Origin: Roseateles_C aquae
Lineage (GTDB): Bacteria > Pseudomonadota > Gammaproteobacteria > Burkholderiales > Burkholderiaceae_C
Length of the DNA stretch: 64,000 nt
Assembly (NCBI RefSeq): GCF_032337115.1
Contig: NZ_JAVXZY010000002.1
Span: forward strand, 372,001 to 436,000
Reading direction: 5' to 3'
Both the position numbers and the translations under genes were made by a program. Shown here in pieces: positions 18,466 to 26,474 of this stretch. Positions within the stretch are counted from its first letter, which is position 1, and each line of letters begins with the position of its first letter. Under the pieces are notes generated by a model. It was not told where the DNA came from, did no database searches, and worked only from the letters and a program-made list of their open reading frames with translations.

Positions 18466-19272
18466 ATGACAGCCATTCTCAACGGCAGCCTGCTGGCTGC
18501 ACTGCTCGCCGCCAGCGTCGGCGCCCAAGCCAACGTCGGCCACCTGATCAACGCGGACTACTTCGAGAGCTTCGATGGCATGGGCCTCGCCGGCACGACC
18601 GCCCCGACCGGATGGAGCGTCTGGAACGGCAATAGCGGCACCAGCAATGCCAGCTGGAGCAGCCTGATCCCGGCCAATGGCTCCAACAGCGTTGCCAGCA
18701 TGGTGAGGTCCAGCGCGGCACTGGCAGCAAGCAGCGCGCCAACAGCAACCCGCAACGGCGGCTACAACGCGGCCTTTTCGAGCAGCTTGCTGACTGACCG
18801 CCTGCTGGCCAGCTCGCCAACCAATGTCAGCGGCATGGCCTTCCAGCTGGAACTTCACAACGACGGCAACAGCACCGTCGACCAACTGCTGATCAGCTAC
18901 GACACGCGCCGTTTCACCAAGACATCGTCAAGCAACGAGCTGCCCGGCTATTGGCTGTTCGTCAGCCTTGACGGCAGCAACTGGCGCAATGTGTCCGCTC
19001 TCAACCCGACAGCGAGCCAGCTGCCCAACACGGTCGGCGTGAGCAGCATCAGCGACTACCGCCTGGCGCTGGACGGACGCTGGGCACCGAGCCAGTCGCT
19101 GTTCCTGCGCTGGGTCGATGACAACGCGGTGCAGACATCGCCCGATCAGATCCTCGGTCTGAACAACGTTCATGTGCAGGCCATCACTGCGGTACCCGAG
19201 CCCGCCAGCCAAGCCCTGTTGCTTGTCGGACTCGGCTTGTTTGGCGCTGTCGCCCAGCGCCGTCGTCGTTGA
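18466..19272 (+). CDS. PEP-CTERM sorting-domain protein
   Basis: Secreted protein of 268 residues with a signal peptide (MTAILNGSLLAALLAASVGAQA) and a C-terminal PEP-CTERM tripartite signal: VPEP, a hydrophobic helix (ALLLVGLGLFGAVA) and a basic end (QRRRR). It should be processed by an exosortase encoded elsewhere and end up at the surface or in exopolysaccharide. The Ser/Asn-rich body has no enzyme motif I recognise; it looks like an adhesive beta-sandwich, with DYFESFDGMGL near the start and FLRWVDDNA later. The ATG at 18466 has GAGGGA 2 nt upstream. It is 19 nt before the metallophosphoesterase gene and probably heads the cassette. Confidence 0.85.
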   Translation: MTAILNGSLLAALLAASVGAQANVGHLINADYFESFDGMGLAGTTAPTGWSVWNGNSGTSNASWSSLIPANGSNSVASMVRSSAALAASSAPTATRNGGYNAAFSSSLLTDRLLASSPTNVSGMAFQLELHNDGNSTVDQLLISYDTRRFTKTSSSNELPGYWLFVSLDGSNWRNVSALNPTASQLPNTVGVSSISDYRLALDGRWAPSQSLFLRWVDDNAVQTSPDQILGLNNVHVQAITAVPEPASQALLLVGLGLFGAVAQRRRR

Positions 19273-19291
19273 ACGCCAGCAGGACCAAGCA

Positions 19292-21058
19292 ATGAAAAAG
19301 ACCTTCAAGATCAGCCTGCTGGCTGCCTCCCTGCTGGCCGGCGGCGTACGCGCCGAGCCGTTCAGCTTCGGCTTCATGGCCGATACCCAATGGACCAGTA
19401 ACGACGCTGCCAACAACCCCAGCACAGTGGCGTTGGGCATCATGAACCAGATCCTCCCCAAGTTCGTGGAGCACAAGGTCAAGTTCGTGTTGCAGTTCGG
19501 CGATCTGACCGACAACGGCAGCAATGCCGGCCTCGACGTCTGGAAAAACGCCGCTCAGCAGCTCTACAGCAACGGCATCGGCTTCTACCCGGTGCGCGGC
19601 AATCACGAGCCCTCGAGCGCCGCGGCCAACCGCTTTGTCGCCAACTTCCCGCAGACTCAGGGCCTGGGCCCGAATGTCGCCGGTGCCACAGGCCATCGCA
19701 GCCCGAGCAGCCCCACTGGCTTGACCGGTCTGAGCTACGCCTTCGAGTACGGCAACGCCACCTTCATCGCCATCGACCAGTTTGTGCGCAGCAATGGCAG
19801 CAGCAGCAGCGCCAACAGCGCAACGCTCGACCAAGTCAATTGGATCGAGCAGACCTTGATCAACAAGCCAGCCGGCAATCACGCCTTCCTGTTTGCCCAC
19901 AAGCCACTGATCGGCCAGAACCATGTCGACAACCTGTTGGGCGCCAATCCTTCGTCCAACCCGACGCAGCGCAACCAGCTGATCAAGGCCATGGCGGGCA
20001 ACGGCGCGCGCTACTTCCTCAGCGGCCACGACCACCTGTACAACCGCGCCATCGTCAAGAGCCCGGATGGCACGGCCTTCGTGCACAACATCATCCACTC
20101 GTCCGACAGCTACAAGTTCTACATCCCGACCATCCCATCCAACGACCAGGCCTACAACGCCACCAATCGTCAGGAGATACCCATCTCCCAGGAGCTGTTC
20201 ACGGTCGGCTACTACATTGCCAAGATCGACGGGCCCAATCTGACGGTGACCCACTATGCCTCCGACAACGGCTGCGGCGGCTCGCTGGGCGCCGGCAAGG
20301 ACTGTGATCTGAAGGCCACGCCGACGCTGAACTTCGTCAAGCGCGAGAGCTATGGCTACAGCCTGATCGGCAAGGAATTCATCATTCCGCATGGCGGCAG
20401 CTTCACCGGCATTCAGGACCAGTCTCCGCGCGGTAGCGGCTGGGCCGGTACCAGCATGGCGCTGCTGGACGGCGTCAACACCGTGTCGGCCAAGTTCTAT
20501 GACGGGCGCCTGCCCGTCCAGGACGTCAATACCGGCTGGCAAAGTCGGGCCGATGCCAAAACCGCCAATCTGAAGAGTGACGTGCTGACCCTCTGGGGCA
20601 TGCACAACAACATCGGTAGCGAACAGGCCGACGTCTACACCCTGTCGCTGCGCTACGAGGACGCCGCCCGCGGTGCCCTGGCCCTGATGAGCAAGGACGA
20701 GGATGGCCGCTGGGTCAAGGCGGCGACGCGCAATTTCGGCGGTAGCCTGAAGTTCGTCGCCGGCCCCTACAAGCCAGGCACGGCGCTGGGCACGTTTGGC
20801 GTCGACCATGCCAGCAAGACGGTCTGGGCGGTACTCAATCGTGGTGGTGAATTTGCCGTCATGCCGAGCCTGGATGGCGACCTGAACGGCGACGGCGTGG
20901 TTGACAGCCGCGACATCGAGCTGCTGCAGCAGATGCTGGCCAACGCGAGCACGCCCAGCACCGATGCCGACCTCGACAACGACGGCAAGCTCAGCCCGCT
21001 TGATCTGCGCAAGCTGGCCCTGCTGTGCACCCTGCCCAACTGCGCCATTGCGCGCTAA
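19292..21058 (+). CDS. Secreted metallophosphoesterase with C-terminal dockerin-like module
   Basis: Predicted secreted phosphoesterase of 588 residues. The signal peptide is MKKTFKISLLAASLLAGGVRA. Calcineurin-like motifs are in order: FMADTQW, FGDLTDNG, GNHEP, FLFAHKPL and SGHDHLYNR, giving the Asp/His/Asn ligands of a dinuclear metal site. A middle beta-rich region follows. The C-terminus (about residues 530-580) carries two dockerin-type calcium loops (DLNGDGVVDSRDIELLQQML and DLDNDGKLSPLDLRKLALL). The gene directly downstream encodes a cohesin-like PEP-CTERM protein, so the enzyme may dock on that anchor (inference). Substrate is unknown. Gaps to neighbours are 19 and 22 nt. Confidence 0.85.
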   Translation: MKKTFKISLLAASLLAGGVRAEPFSFGFMADTQWTSNDAANNPSTVALGIMNQILPKFVEHKVKFVLQFGDLTDNGSNAGLDVWKNAAQQLYSNGIGFYPVRGNHEPSSAAANRFVANFPQTQGLGPNVAGATGHRSPSSPTGLTGLSYAFEYGNATFIAIDQFVRSNGSSSSANSATLDQVNWIEQTLINKPAGNHAFLFAHKPLIGQNHVDNLLGANPSSNPTQRNQLIKAMAGNGARYFLSGHDHLYNRAIVKSPDGTAFVHNIIHSSDSYKFYIPTIPSNDQAYNATNRQEIPISQELFTVGYYIAKIDGPNLTVTHYASDNGCGGSLGAGKDCDLKATPTLNFVKRESYGYSLIGKEFIIPHGGSFTGIQDQSPRGSGWAGTSMALLDGVNTVSAKFYDGRLPVQDVNTGWQSRADAKTANLKSDVLTLWGMHNNIGSEQADVYTLSLRYEDAARGALALMSKDEDGRWVKAATRNFGGSLKFVAGPYKPGTALGTFGVDHASKTVWAVLNRGGEFAVMPSLDGDLNGDGVVDSRDIELLQQMLANASTPSTDADLDNDGKLSPLDLRKLALLCTLPNCAIAR

Positions 21059-21080
21059 GCCCCACGCCTGAACAGGAACC

Positions 21081-21662
21081 ATGATGAACGCTTTCCCCCA
21101 ACTGCTGGGCGCCCTGCTGCTCGGCGCCAGCCTCGGCGCGCCGGCTGCCACGCTGACCCTGATTCCTACGTCGACCGAACTCAAGCCCGGTTCGGCGCTG
21201 CTGATCGACCTGATGGTTGCCGATCTGAATGGCAAGGACAGTGTCGGCGTGTTCGACCTGCAGATCGGATACGACGCCACGCTGTTCAGCTTCAGCGGCT
21301 ATCAGCTGGGCCTGGGTCTGGGCGATGCCGCCCTTGGCCAGGCACTGGACATCAGCCAGGGCGGACAGGGTACCGGGCGCGTTCACCTGGGTGAGCTCAG
21401 CCTGCTGGACACGCTCCCTGTGCAGGGGCAGGCTTTCAAGCTGGCCAGCCTGAGCTTCACCGCCAAGCAAGCCGGCGTGGCCGGCTTCGCGCTCAGCCAG
21501 GCGCAACTCGGCGACGCCTTTGGCACGGCCCTGCCCGTGACCCAGCTCAATGGTGTGGACGTCACGGTATCAGCCGTTCCCGAGCCAAGCAGCTATGCGC
21601 TGCTGCTCGCCGGTCTGGGCCTTGTGGGCCTGTGGAGCGGTACGCGCCGTCGCCGGGACTGA
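21081..21662 (+). CDS. PEP-CTERM protein with cohesin-like domain
   Basis: Secreted protein of 193 residues: signal peptide (MMNAFPQLLGALLLGASLGAPAA), one beta-sandwich of about 130 residues, and a C-terminal PEP-CTERM signal (VPEPSSYALLLAGLGLVGL plus RRRRD). The body has a cohesin-type pattern: an early TELKPGSALLIDLMV strand, SVGVFDLQIGYDATLFSF, then a late FKLASLSFTAKQAGVAGFAL. It directly follows a dockerin-bearing enzyme, which supports a cohesin-dockerin pairing. Starts at 21081 or 21084 are equivalent; AGGAA lies upstream. The kelch gene follows after 4 nt. The cohesin call rests on pattern recognition, not a search. Confidence 0.78.
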   Translation: MMNAFPQLLGALLLGASLGAPAATLTLIPTSTELKPGSALLIDLMVADLNGKDSVGVFDLQIGYDATLFSFSGYQLGLGLGDAALGQALDISQGGQGTGRVHLGELSLLDTLPVQGQAFKLASLSFTAKQAGVAGFALSQAQLGDAFGTALPVTQLNGVDVTVSAVPEPSSYALLLAGLGLVGLWSGTRRRRD

Positions 21663-21666
21663 GGGC

Positions 21667-22758
21667 ATGGGCGTGCGGATTCTGCTGGTTGCCTTGTTGC
21701 TGCTGTGCCCGCCAGTTTGGGCCCAGCACTTCATCGACATGCCGGCACTGCGCGTGCCCCGCGAGGGCCACACGGCGACGTTGCTGCGTGACGGCACGGT
21801 GATGGTCGCCGGCGGCACCGGCAGCCAGGGCGTGGCCATCAAGAGCGTGGAAATCTACGACCCTGTCACGCGCAGCTGGAGCGTCGCAGAGTCGATGAAC
21901 ACGGCCCGCGCGCAGCACAGTGCCACCTTGCTACGCGATGGCCGGGTGCTGGTTGCTGGCGGCATTGACGGCACCCAGTACCTGGAAAGCGTCGAGATTT
22001 TCGACCCCAGTGCCAACACCTGGTTTGCCACCCCGGGGCTGCCGACGGTGCGACGCGCCTTCCACAGCGCCAGCCTGCTCCCCAACGGCCAGGTGCTGAT
22101 CGCCGGAGGCATAGGCTTTCCTATTGACGAGGACCTTGAGGACACGATCACATTCGCCAGCTGCGAACTCTTCGATCCCATCGAGGGCGAGTGGCGTGCC
22201 GGGCCACCGATGGCCAGTGGTCGCCAGATGCACAGCGCGACCTCACTGCCTGGTGGCCGGGTGCTCGTTGTCGGTGGACTCAGCGACGCCGGCGGCAACA
22301 GCAGCGCCGAGTTGTATGACGCGGCACGCCAGCAATGGCGGCCAGCCGGCGAGCTGTCGACGGTGCGTTGGTCCCACACGGCCAGCCTGCTGACCGACGG
22401 GCAGGTGCTGGTGGCGGGCGGCTTCGATGCCAACCAGCCCCTGTCCAGCACCGAGTTGCTGGATCTGAAGACAATGCGCTGGCGCCAGGGCCCGCCCATG
22501 CGGCAAGCCCGCCAGCTGCACAGCGCCAACCTGCTCTCCGGCGGCCAGTTGCTCGTCGTCGGCGGCATCGGCGGCAGCCAGGCCAGCATGGGTGCCGAGC
22601 TGTATGACCCGGTGGCCGGTCGTTGGCAGGAAAGTGTCGCGCTGCGCTGGCCGCGCTACAAGCACTCCGCGACGCTGCTGCCGGGCGGCGCCGTCCTGAT
22701 GGTCGGTGGCCTGAATACCGAGCGCACACTCAAGGAAGTGGAGCAACTGCAACGCTGA
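21667..22758 (+). CDS. Secreted kelch-repeat beta-propeller protein
   Basis: Secreted protein of 363 residues: signal peptide (MGVRILLVALLLLCPPVWA) followed by six to seven kelch blades. Each blade shows the HSATLLPDGRVLVAGG-type strand, a variable loop, then SVEIYDP and W (for example ATLLRDGTVMVAGG, ASLLPNGQVLIAGG, ATSLPGGRVLVVGG). It probably folds as a propeller that binds protein or sugar; no catalytic copper-oxidase residues are evident. The start lies 4 nt after the cohesin-like PEP-CTERM gene, and GAGGG provides a ribosome site overlapping that stop. It has no PEP-CTERM tail, so it could be released or held by partners. Confidence 0.85.
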   Translation: MGVRILLVALLLLCPPVWAQHFIDMPALRVPREGHTATLLRDGTVMVAGGTGSQGVAIKSVEIYDPVTRSWSVAESMNTARAQHSATLLRDGRVLVAGGIDGTQYLESVEIFDPSANTWFATPGLPTVRRAFHSASLLPNGQVLIAGGIGFPIDEDLEDTITFASCELFDPIEGEWRAGPPMASGRQMHSATSLPGGRVLVVGGLSDAGGNSSAELYDAARQQWRPAGELSTVRWSHTASLLTDGQVLVAGGFDANQPLSSTELLDLKTMRWRQGPPMRQARQLHSANLLSGGQLLVVGGIGGSQASMGAELYDPVAGRWQESVALRWPRYKHSATLLPGGAVLMVGGLNTERTLKEVEQLQR

Positions 22759-22877
22759 GCAAGCTAAGGCTTTGCCACACAGGCTGGGCCGGTCTGCTGC
22801 GCGGGCGTGGATGGCCGTTGCGCGACAATCAGGGTCTGACATGCCCCGACGGCGCGGGCATCTGACCACGTTTCCCC

Positions 22878-23204
22878 ATGCAAGACGAAGAAATCGCGCT
22901 CCATCTCCAGCAGGCTCTGCAGAACGGTGAGTTGAAACAGGCCGAGAGCTTTGGCAAACCGCTGGCCGAAGACGCTGGCTGGGAAGCCACACCGGAGGGC
23001 TTGCGCATGCCCTTCAAGATCCTGAAGAACTCAGGCTACGCACCGCCCGAGGTCGATCTGTTCAAGCAGCGCGCCGCGCTGGCTGCCGAGCTGCAGCTGT
23101 GTGCCGACGAGGCGCAACGGCAGGCGCTGCGCCTGCAGCTCAGCGAGCTGGAACAAAAGCTGGCGCTGCGCATGGAATCGCTGCGGGCCCATGCACGGCT
23201 CTGA
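22878..23204 (+). CDS. DUF1992 (DnaJ homologue subfamily C member 28-like) protein
   Basis: Small cytosolic protein of 108 residues. The sequence ALQNGELKQAESFGKPLAEDAGW and RMPFKILKNSGYAPPEVDLFKQ fits DUF1992, the conserved domain found in DNAJC28. No J-domain HPD motif is present, so it is not a DnaJ itself. The remainder is a helical coil. Function is unknown. ATG 22878 is followed by acidic residues typical of the family. It appears monocistronic. Confidence 0.8.
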   Translation: MQDEEIALHLQQALQNGELKQAESFGKPLAEDAGWEATPEGLRMPFKILKNSGYAPPEVDLFKQRAALAAELQLCADEAQRQALRLQLSELEQKLALRMESLRAHARL

Positions 23205-23319
23205 GCGGCTCTGATCCGCTCCGAGCGGCCCGTCATCACCGCGTCACCGCGGCTGTTCATCATCGCCAGAGCGGCTGGAGCGTCCAGCCACCATGACATG
23301 GACTGATGGAGAGTTTTGA

Positions 23320-23610
23320 ATGTGGCGCGGGAGTTCCGTCGAGGGTGACCAAGGCAAGCTGTGGAGCACGCTCTCCGGCACCCTCAAGCTGGCCGGTTTT
23401 GAGCCCAATGATTTTGAGATGTCGGTCGGCGCACCGGCCGAAATGAGCGGCCTGCTGTCCTCGCCGGACCGCCTGCTGACACTGCGCCGCCGCTCGACCG
23501 GGCACAAGCAGCTCTACGCCGTGGCGCCCGGCTGCCCCTGGTTGTTCACGGCGTTTGCTGATCTGACCGCGGGGCGCTTTGGCAGCCCCGAACGTCGGCG
23601 CCTGAGCTGA
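23320..23610 (+). CDS. Hypothetical protein
   Basis: A 96-residue frame with an ATG preceded by GGAG 8 nt upstream (gagagttttga). No signal peptide or membrane segment. I recognise no family. It contains two short blocks (LWSTLSGTLKLAGF and HKQLYAVAPGCPWLFTAF) and ends in a basic GRFGSPERRRLS. Base use at codon third positions is GC-rich like genuine neighbours, which supports coding. Confidence 0.45.
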   Translation: MWRGSSVEGDQGKLWSTLSGTLKLAGFEPNDFEMSVGAPAEMSGLLSSPDRLLTLRRRSTGHKQLYAVAPGCPWLFTAFADLTAGRFGSPERRRLS

Positions 23611-23706
23611 CGCACGGTGGCCGACAGGCCTGAACAGGGCCGAATGTGCACAAGGCCACGCCATCTGCCGCCCAACCAGCAGCTCCATACCTCGTTTTGA
23701 CGGGGG

Positions 23707-23734
23707 TCAAGTCCACAGCAGCCCACGCCGCCAA
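23707..23734 (+). promoter_or_regulatory. Possible flagellar sigma-28 (FliA) promoter
   Basis: TCAA at 23707 and GCCGCCAA at 23727-23734, separated by 16 bp, resemble the TAAA-N15-GCCGATAA pattern recognised by FliA. It lies about 70 nt before the chemoreceptor start. The spacing is off by one and the -10 has two mismatches, so this is a weak call. Confidence 0.3.
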
Positions 23735-23801
23735 TACTCAGCAAGATGGCCAGCAAGAGGCCCATTTCAATGCAGAAGACCGCAATGAAAGGACTCGCAT
23801 C

Positions 23802-25415
23802 ATGCGTGACAACGGCCCCGTTTCCGGGCGACGCTACGACTTTCCAGACGGCAAGACCCTGGTCTCCACGACCGATCTCAAGGGTCGCATCGTCTACTGC
23901 AACACGGCTTTTGTCGAAGTCAGCGGCTATGAGCGCCAGGAATTGCTGGGGCAGCCTCACAACCTGATACGCCACCCGGACATGCCCGAAGAGGCCTTCC
24001 GCGATATGTGGGCCACCATCGCCGCCGGCCTGCCCTGGAGTGGCGTCGTCGTCAACCGCCGCAAGGATGGCGGCCACTACTGGGTGCGTGCCAATGTGAC
24101 GCCGCTGATGGAGGGCTCACGCCCGGTCGGCTATATGTCGGTGCGCAACAAGCCCGATGAACGCGAGGTGGCCGCCGCTAGCGCGCTGTATCAGCGCATC
24201 CGCGAGCAGGAGCTTGCAGGACGGCCCTTGGCTCTACAGCTTCATCGCGGGCAATTGATGCAACGCGGCTGGCGCGGGCGCGTGCAGCGCCAGTTGCAGA
24301 CGCTGCGCAGCCATGCGATGGCCGCCCTGCCGATCTTGAGCACCGTGCTGGCTTTCGGCCTGGGGGCTTGGCTGGGTGAAGGCTGGTTGGGCAATGCGCT
24401 GGCCGTGGCCGTGGCGCTGGTCAGCTATGCGCTGACTCAGCGTGTGGTGATGCAGCCGGTGCGCAGCATGGTTGACTTCGCCAACCGCATGGCCGCGGGC
24501 GACCTGACACAGCAGATCAGCATTCGCCGTCAGGACAGCATCGGCCATCTGGCTCAGGCCTTGAACCAGCTGAATGTGAATCTGCAATCCATCGTCGGTG
24601 ACGCCCGTAGCGAGGTCAGCCAGATCGATGAGGCCATCAGCGAGATCGCCAATGGCAATAGCGATATGTCGACGCGCACCGAAGCGCAGGCCAGCAGCCT
24701 GCAGCAAACGGCGGCGTCGATGGAGCAGCTGACCGGCACGGTGCGCAACAACGCCCACGGCGCACAAACCGCTGCCGAGCTGGCCGAGCTGGCTTCGCGC
24801 GATACCGCGCACAGCACCCAGGCGGTGCGCGAGATGGGCGAGACCATGCACAGCATCCGCGAAGCGTCGCGCCGCATCGCCGAGATCACCCAGGTCATCG
24901 ACGCCATCTCGTTCCAGACCAATATCCTGGCCCTGAATGCCGCCGTCGAGGCCGCTCGTGCCGGCGACGCCGGACGCGGATTCGCCGTCGTCGCCTCGGA
25001 AGTTCGTGCCCTGGCCCAGCGCACCACGGCGGCAGCGAAAGAGATTCGTGGCTTGATCGACAACTCAGAGCGCACCATCGAGATTGGCGTCAAGCAGTCC
25101 AGCCAGGTGTCCGACATCATCTCCGGCACGGCCAACAATGTGGCGCGTGTCTCGCAGCTGATTGCGCAGATCAGCCAGGCCTCCGACGAGCAGTTGGGCG
25201 GCCTGTCGCAGATCAATGCGGCCGTCACCCAGCTCGACGGGCTGACTCAGCAAAACGCTGCCATGGTCGAGGAACTCGCCGCTTCGGCCAGCAGCCTGCA
25301 CCAGCGCGCCCGCATGCTGGACGACTCGGTGCAGGTCTTCCGGCTCGACAAGCAGGAGGACAAGCGCCTTCCCGACGCCGTTCAGCTGCGCGCCGCCGCC
25401 AAGCTGACGGCCTGA
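23802..25415 (+). CDS. PAS-containing methyl-accepting chemotaxis protein (Aer-like)
   Basis: Chemoreceptor of 537 residues. An N-terminal PAS domain (about 15-120; TDLKGRIVYCNTAFVEVSGY, RHPDMPEEAFRDMWATI) is followed by a double-helix membrane segment (about 170-212) and a HAMP region (about 214-266). The signalling domain has its hairpin tip at about 361-407 (ITQVIDAISFQTNILALNAAVEAAR). There is no periplasmic sensor domain, so like E. coli Aer it likely senses an internal redox or energy cue through PAS; flavin binding is inferred. No C-terminal CheR/CheB pentapeptide is seen. The ATG at 23802 has AAAGGA upstream; the frame is open further but upstream residues are not PAS-like. Confidence 0.9.
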   Translation: MRDNGPVSGRRYDFPDGKTLVSTTDLKGRIVYCNTAFVEVSGYERQELLGQPHNLIRHPDMPEEAFRDMWATIAAGLPWSGVVVNRRKDGGHYWVRANVTPLMEGSRPVGYMSVRNKPDEREVAAASALYQRIREQELAGRPLALQLHRGQLMQRGWRGRVQRQLQTLRSHAMAALPILSTVLAFGLGAWLGEGWLGNALAVAVALVSYALTQRVVMQPVRSMVDFANRMAAGDLTQQISIRRQDSIGHLAQALNQLNVNLQSIVGDARSEVSQIDEAISEIANGNSDMSTRTEAQASSLQQTAASMEQLTGTVRNNAHGAQTAAELAELASRDTAHSTQAVREMGETMHSIREASRRIAEITQVIDAISFQTNILALNAAVEAARAGDAGRGFAVVASEVRALAQRTTAAAKEIRGLIDNSERTIEIGVKQSSQVSDIISGTANNVARVSQLIAQISQASDEQLGGLSQINAAVTQLDGLTQQNAAMVEELAASASSLHQRARMLDDSVQVFRLDKQEDKRLPDAVQLRAAAKLTA

Positions 25416-25448
25416 TGCCGCCGGCACCGCCAGCGCTCAGCAAGCCGC

Positions 25449-26447
25449 TCACTCAAAGGGATAGTGCAGGCCGATCTGGCGGCGCAGCTGGTCCATCCAG
25501 GCCAGCAGCGCCAGGCTCTCGCTGTGCGGCATCAGCGGGCTCTCCAGCAGGCCAGCGCGGATGCAGCGCATGCACTCGGCCACCTCGCCCTCGAAGCCAT
25601 TGATAGCCCAGGGCGCCAGCAGCCGCTGAGGCTCGGCGGACTCTTGATACAGCAGGGCTTCCTGAGCCTGCCAGAACTCCGGCAGCACGATGCGCCCGCT
25701 GCTGCCTTCGATGTGCAGGCTGTTCTCGGCCATGCCGTCGACGGCACAGACCAACTGGGCCGCCAACCCGTTCTCGAAAGCGATGGTCGCGGTCAAGCGC
25801 TGATCCACCCCGCTGGGCGCGAACACCGCCTCGGCCTGGAACTCGCGCACAGCCGGGCAGCCGCCCTGGGCCTCGGCCATCACCCAGCGCGTCATCGCCA
25901 GGCAGTAGATGCCGATGTCCAGCAGCGCGCCGCCGGCCTGGGCTGGATCGTAGAGACGGCTGTTCGGATCAAAGCGTGAGGGGAAGCAAAAGCTCGAACG
26001 TATCGACCGCAGCTCGCCGACAGCGCCCCCACGCAGCCGGGGGGCCAGTTGCTGATAGACCGGCAGAAACCGGGTCCACAGCGCTTCCATCAGGAACACG
26101 CCCTGCTGCGCTGCCAAGTCCAGCACGGCCTGGCCTTGCGCCAGGTTGGCGACCAAGGGTTTTTCGCACAGCACCGGTCGCCGGGCACGCAGGCAGGCCA
26201 TCAGGAACTCGGCGTGCTGCGCATGCGGCGTGGCGATGTAGATCGCGTCCAGCGGCAGCGCCAGCAATTCGTCAACTTGCCGGGCCACCGTGGGGATCTG
26301 CCAGCGCGCCGCAAAGGCCTGCGCACGCTGCGCATCTCGGCCCAGCACCGCTTCCAGCCGGCAGTCCGGCAGCCCGGCCACCGCCTCGGCAAAACGATTT
26401 GCAATCGCGCCGGGCCCGATCAGTCCCCAGCGAAAGCTCTCGGTCAT
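25449..26447 (-). CDS. Gfo/Idh/MocA-family oxidoreductase
   Basis: NAD(P)-dependent oxidoreductase of 332 residues. The Rossmann glycine motif is GLIGPGAIANRFA (8-20), and the EKP motif (95-97, VLCEKPLVAN) supplies the conserved lysine. The C-terminal substrate domain has GGALLDIGIYCLAMTRW. Members act on sugars, inositols, dihydrodiols or biliverdin; the substrate cannot be set from this neighbourhood. The order Gly-x-Gly-x-x-Ala is typical. The start at 26447 gives a compact N-terminus (MTESFRWGL). The lipase-like gene is upstream with a 27-nt gap, so cotranscription is possible. Confidence 0.88.
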   Translation of the reverse strand: MTESFRWGLIGPGAIANRFAEAVAGLPDCRLEAVLGRDAQRAQAFAARWQIPTVARQVDELLALPLDAIYIATPHAQHAEFLMACLRARRPVLCEKPLVANLAQGQAVLDLAAQQGVFLMEALWTRFLPVYQQLAPRLRGGAVGELRSIRSSFCFPSRFDPNSRLYDPAQAGGALLDIGIYCLAMTRWVMAEAQGGCPAVREFQAEAVFAPSGVDQRLTATIAFENGLAAQLVCAVDGMAENSLHIEGSSGRIVLPEFWQAQEALLYQESAEPQRLLAPWAINGFEGEVAECMRCIRAGLLESPLMPHSESLALLAWMDQLRRQIGLHYPFE

Positions 26448-26474
26448 GTGTTCCCTTTCATTTCCACAACGCGA

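Noticed and set aside
19184..21280. Long minus-strand frame antisense to the phosphoesterase gene
   Set aside because: No domains, and the plus strand has signal peptide, motifs and dockerin. Shadow frame.
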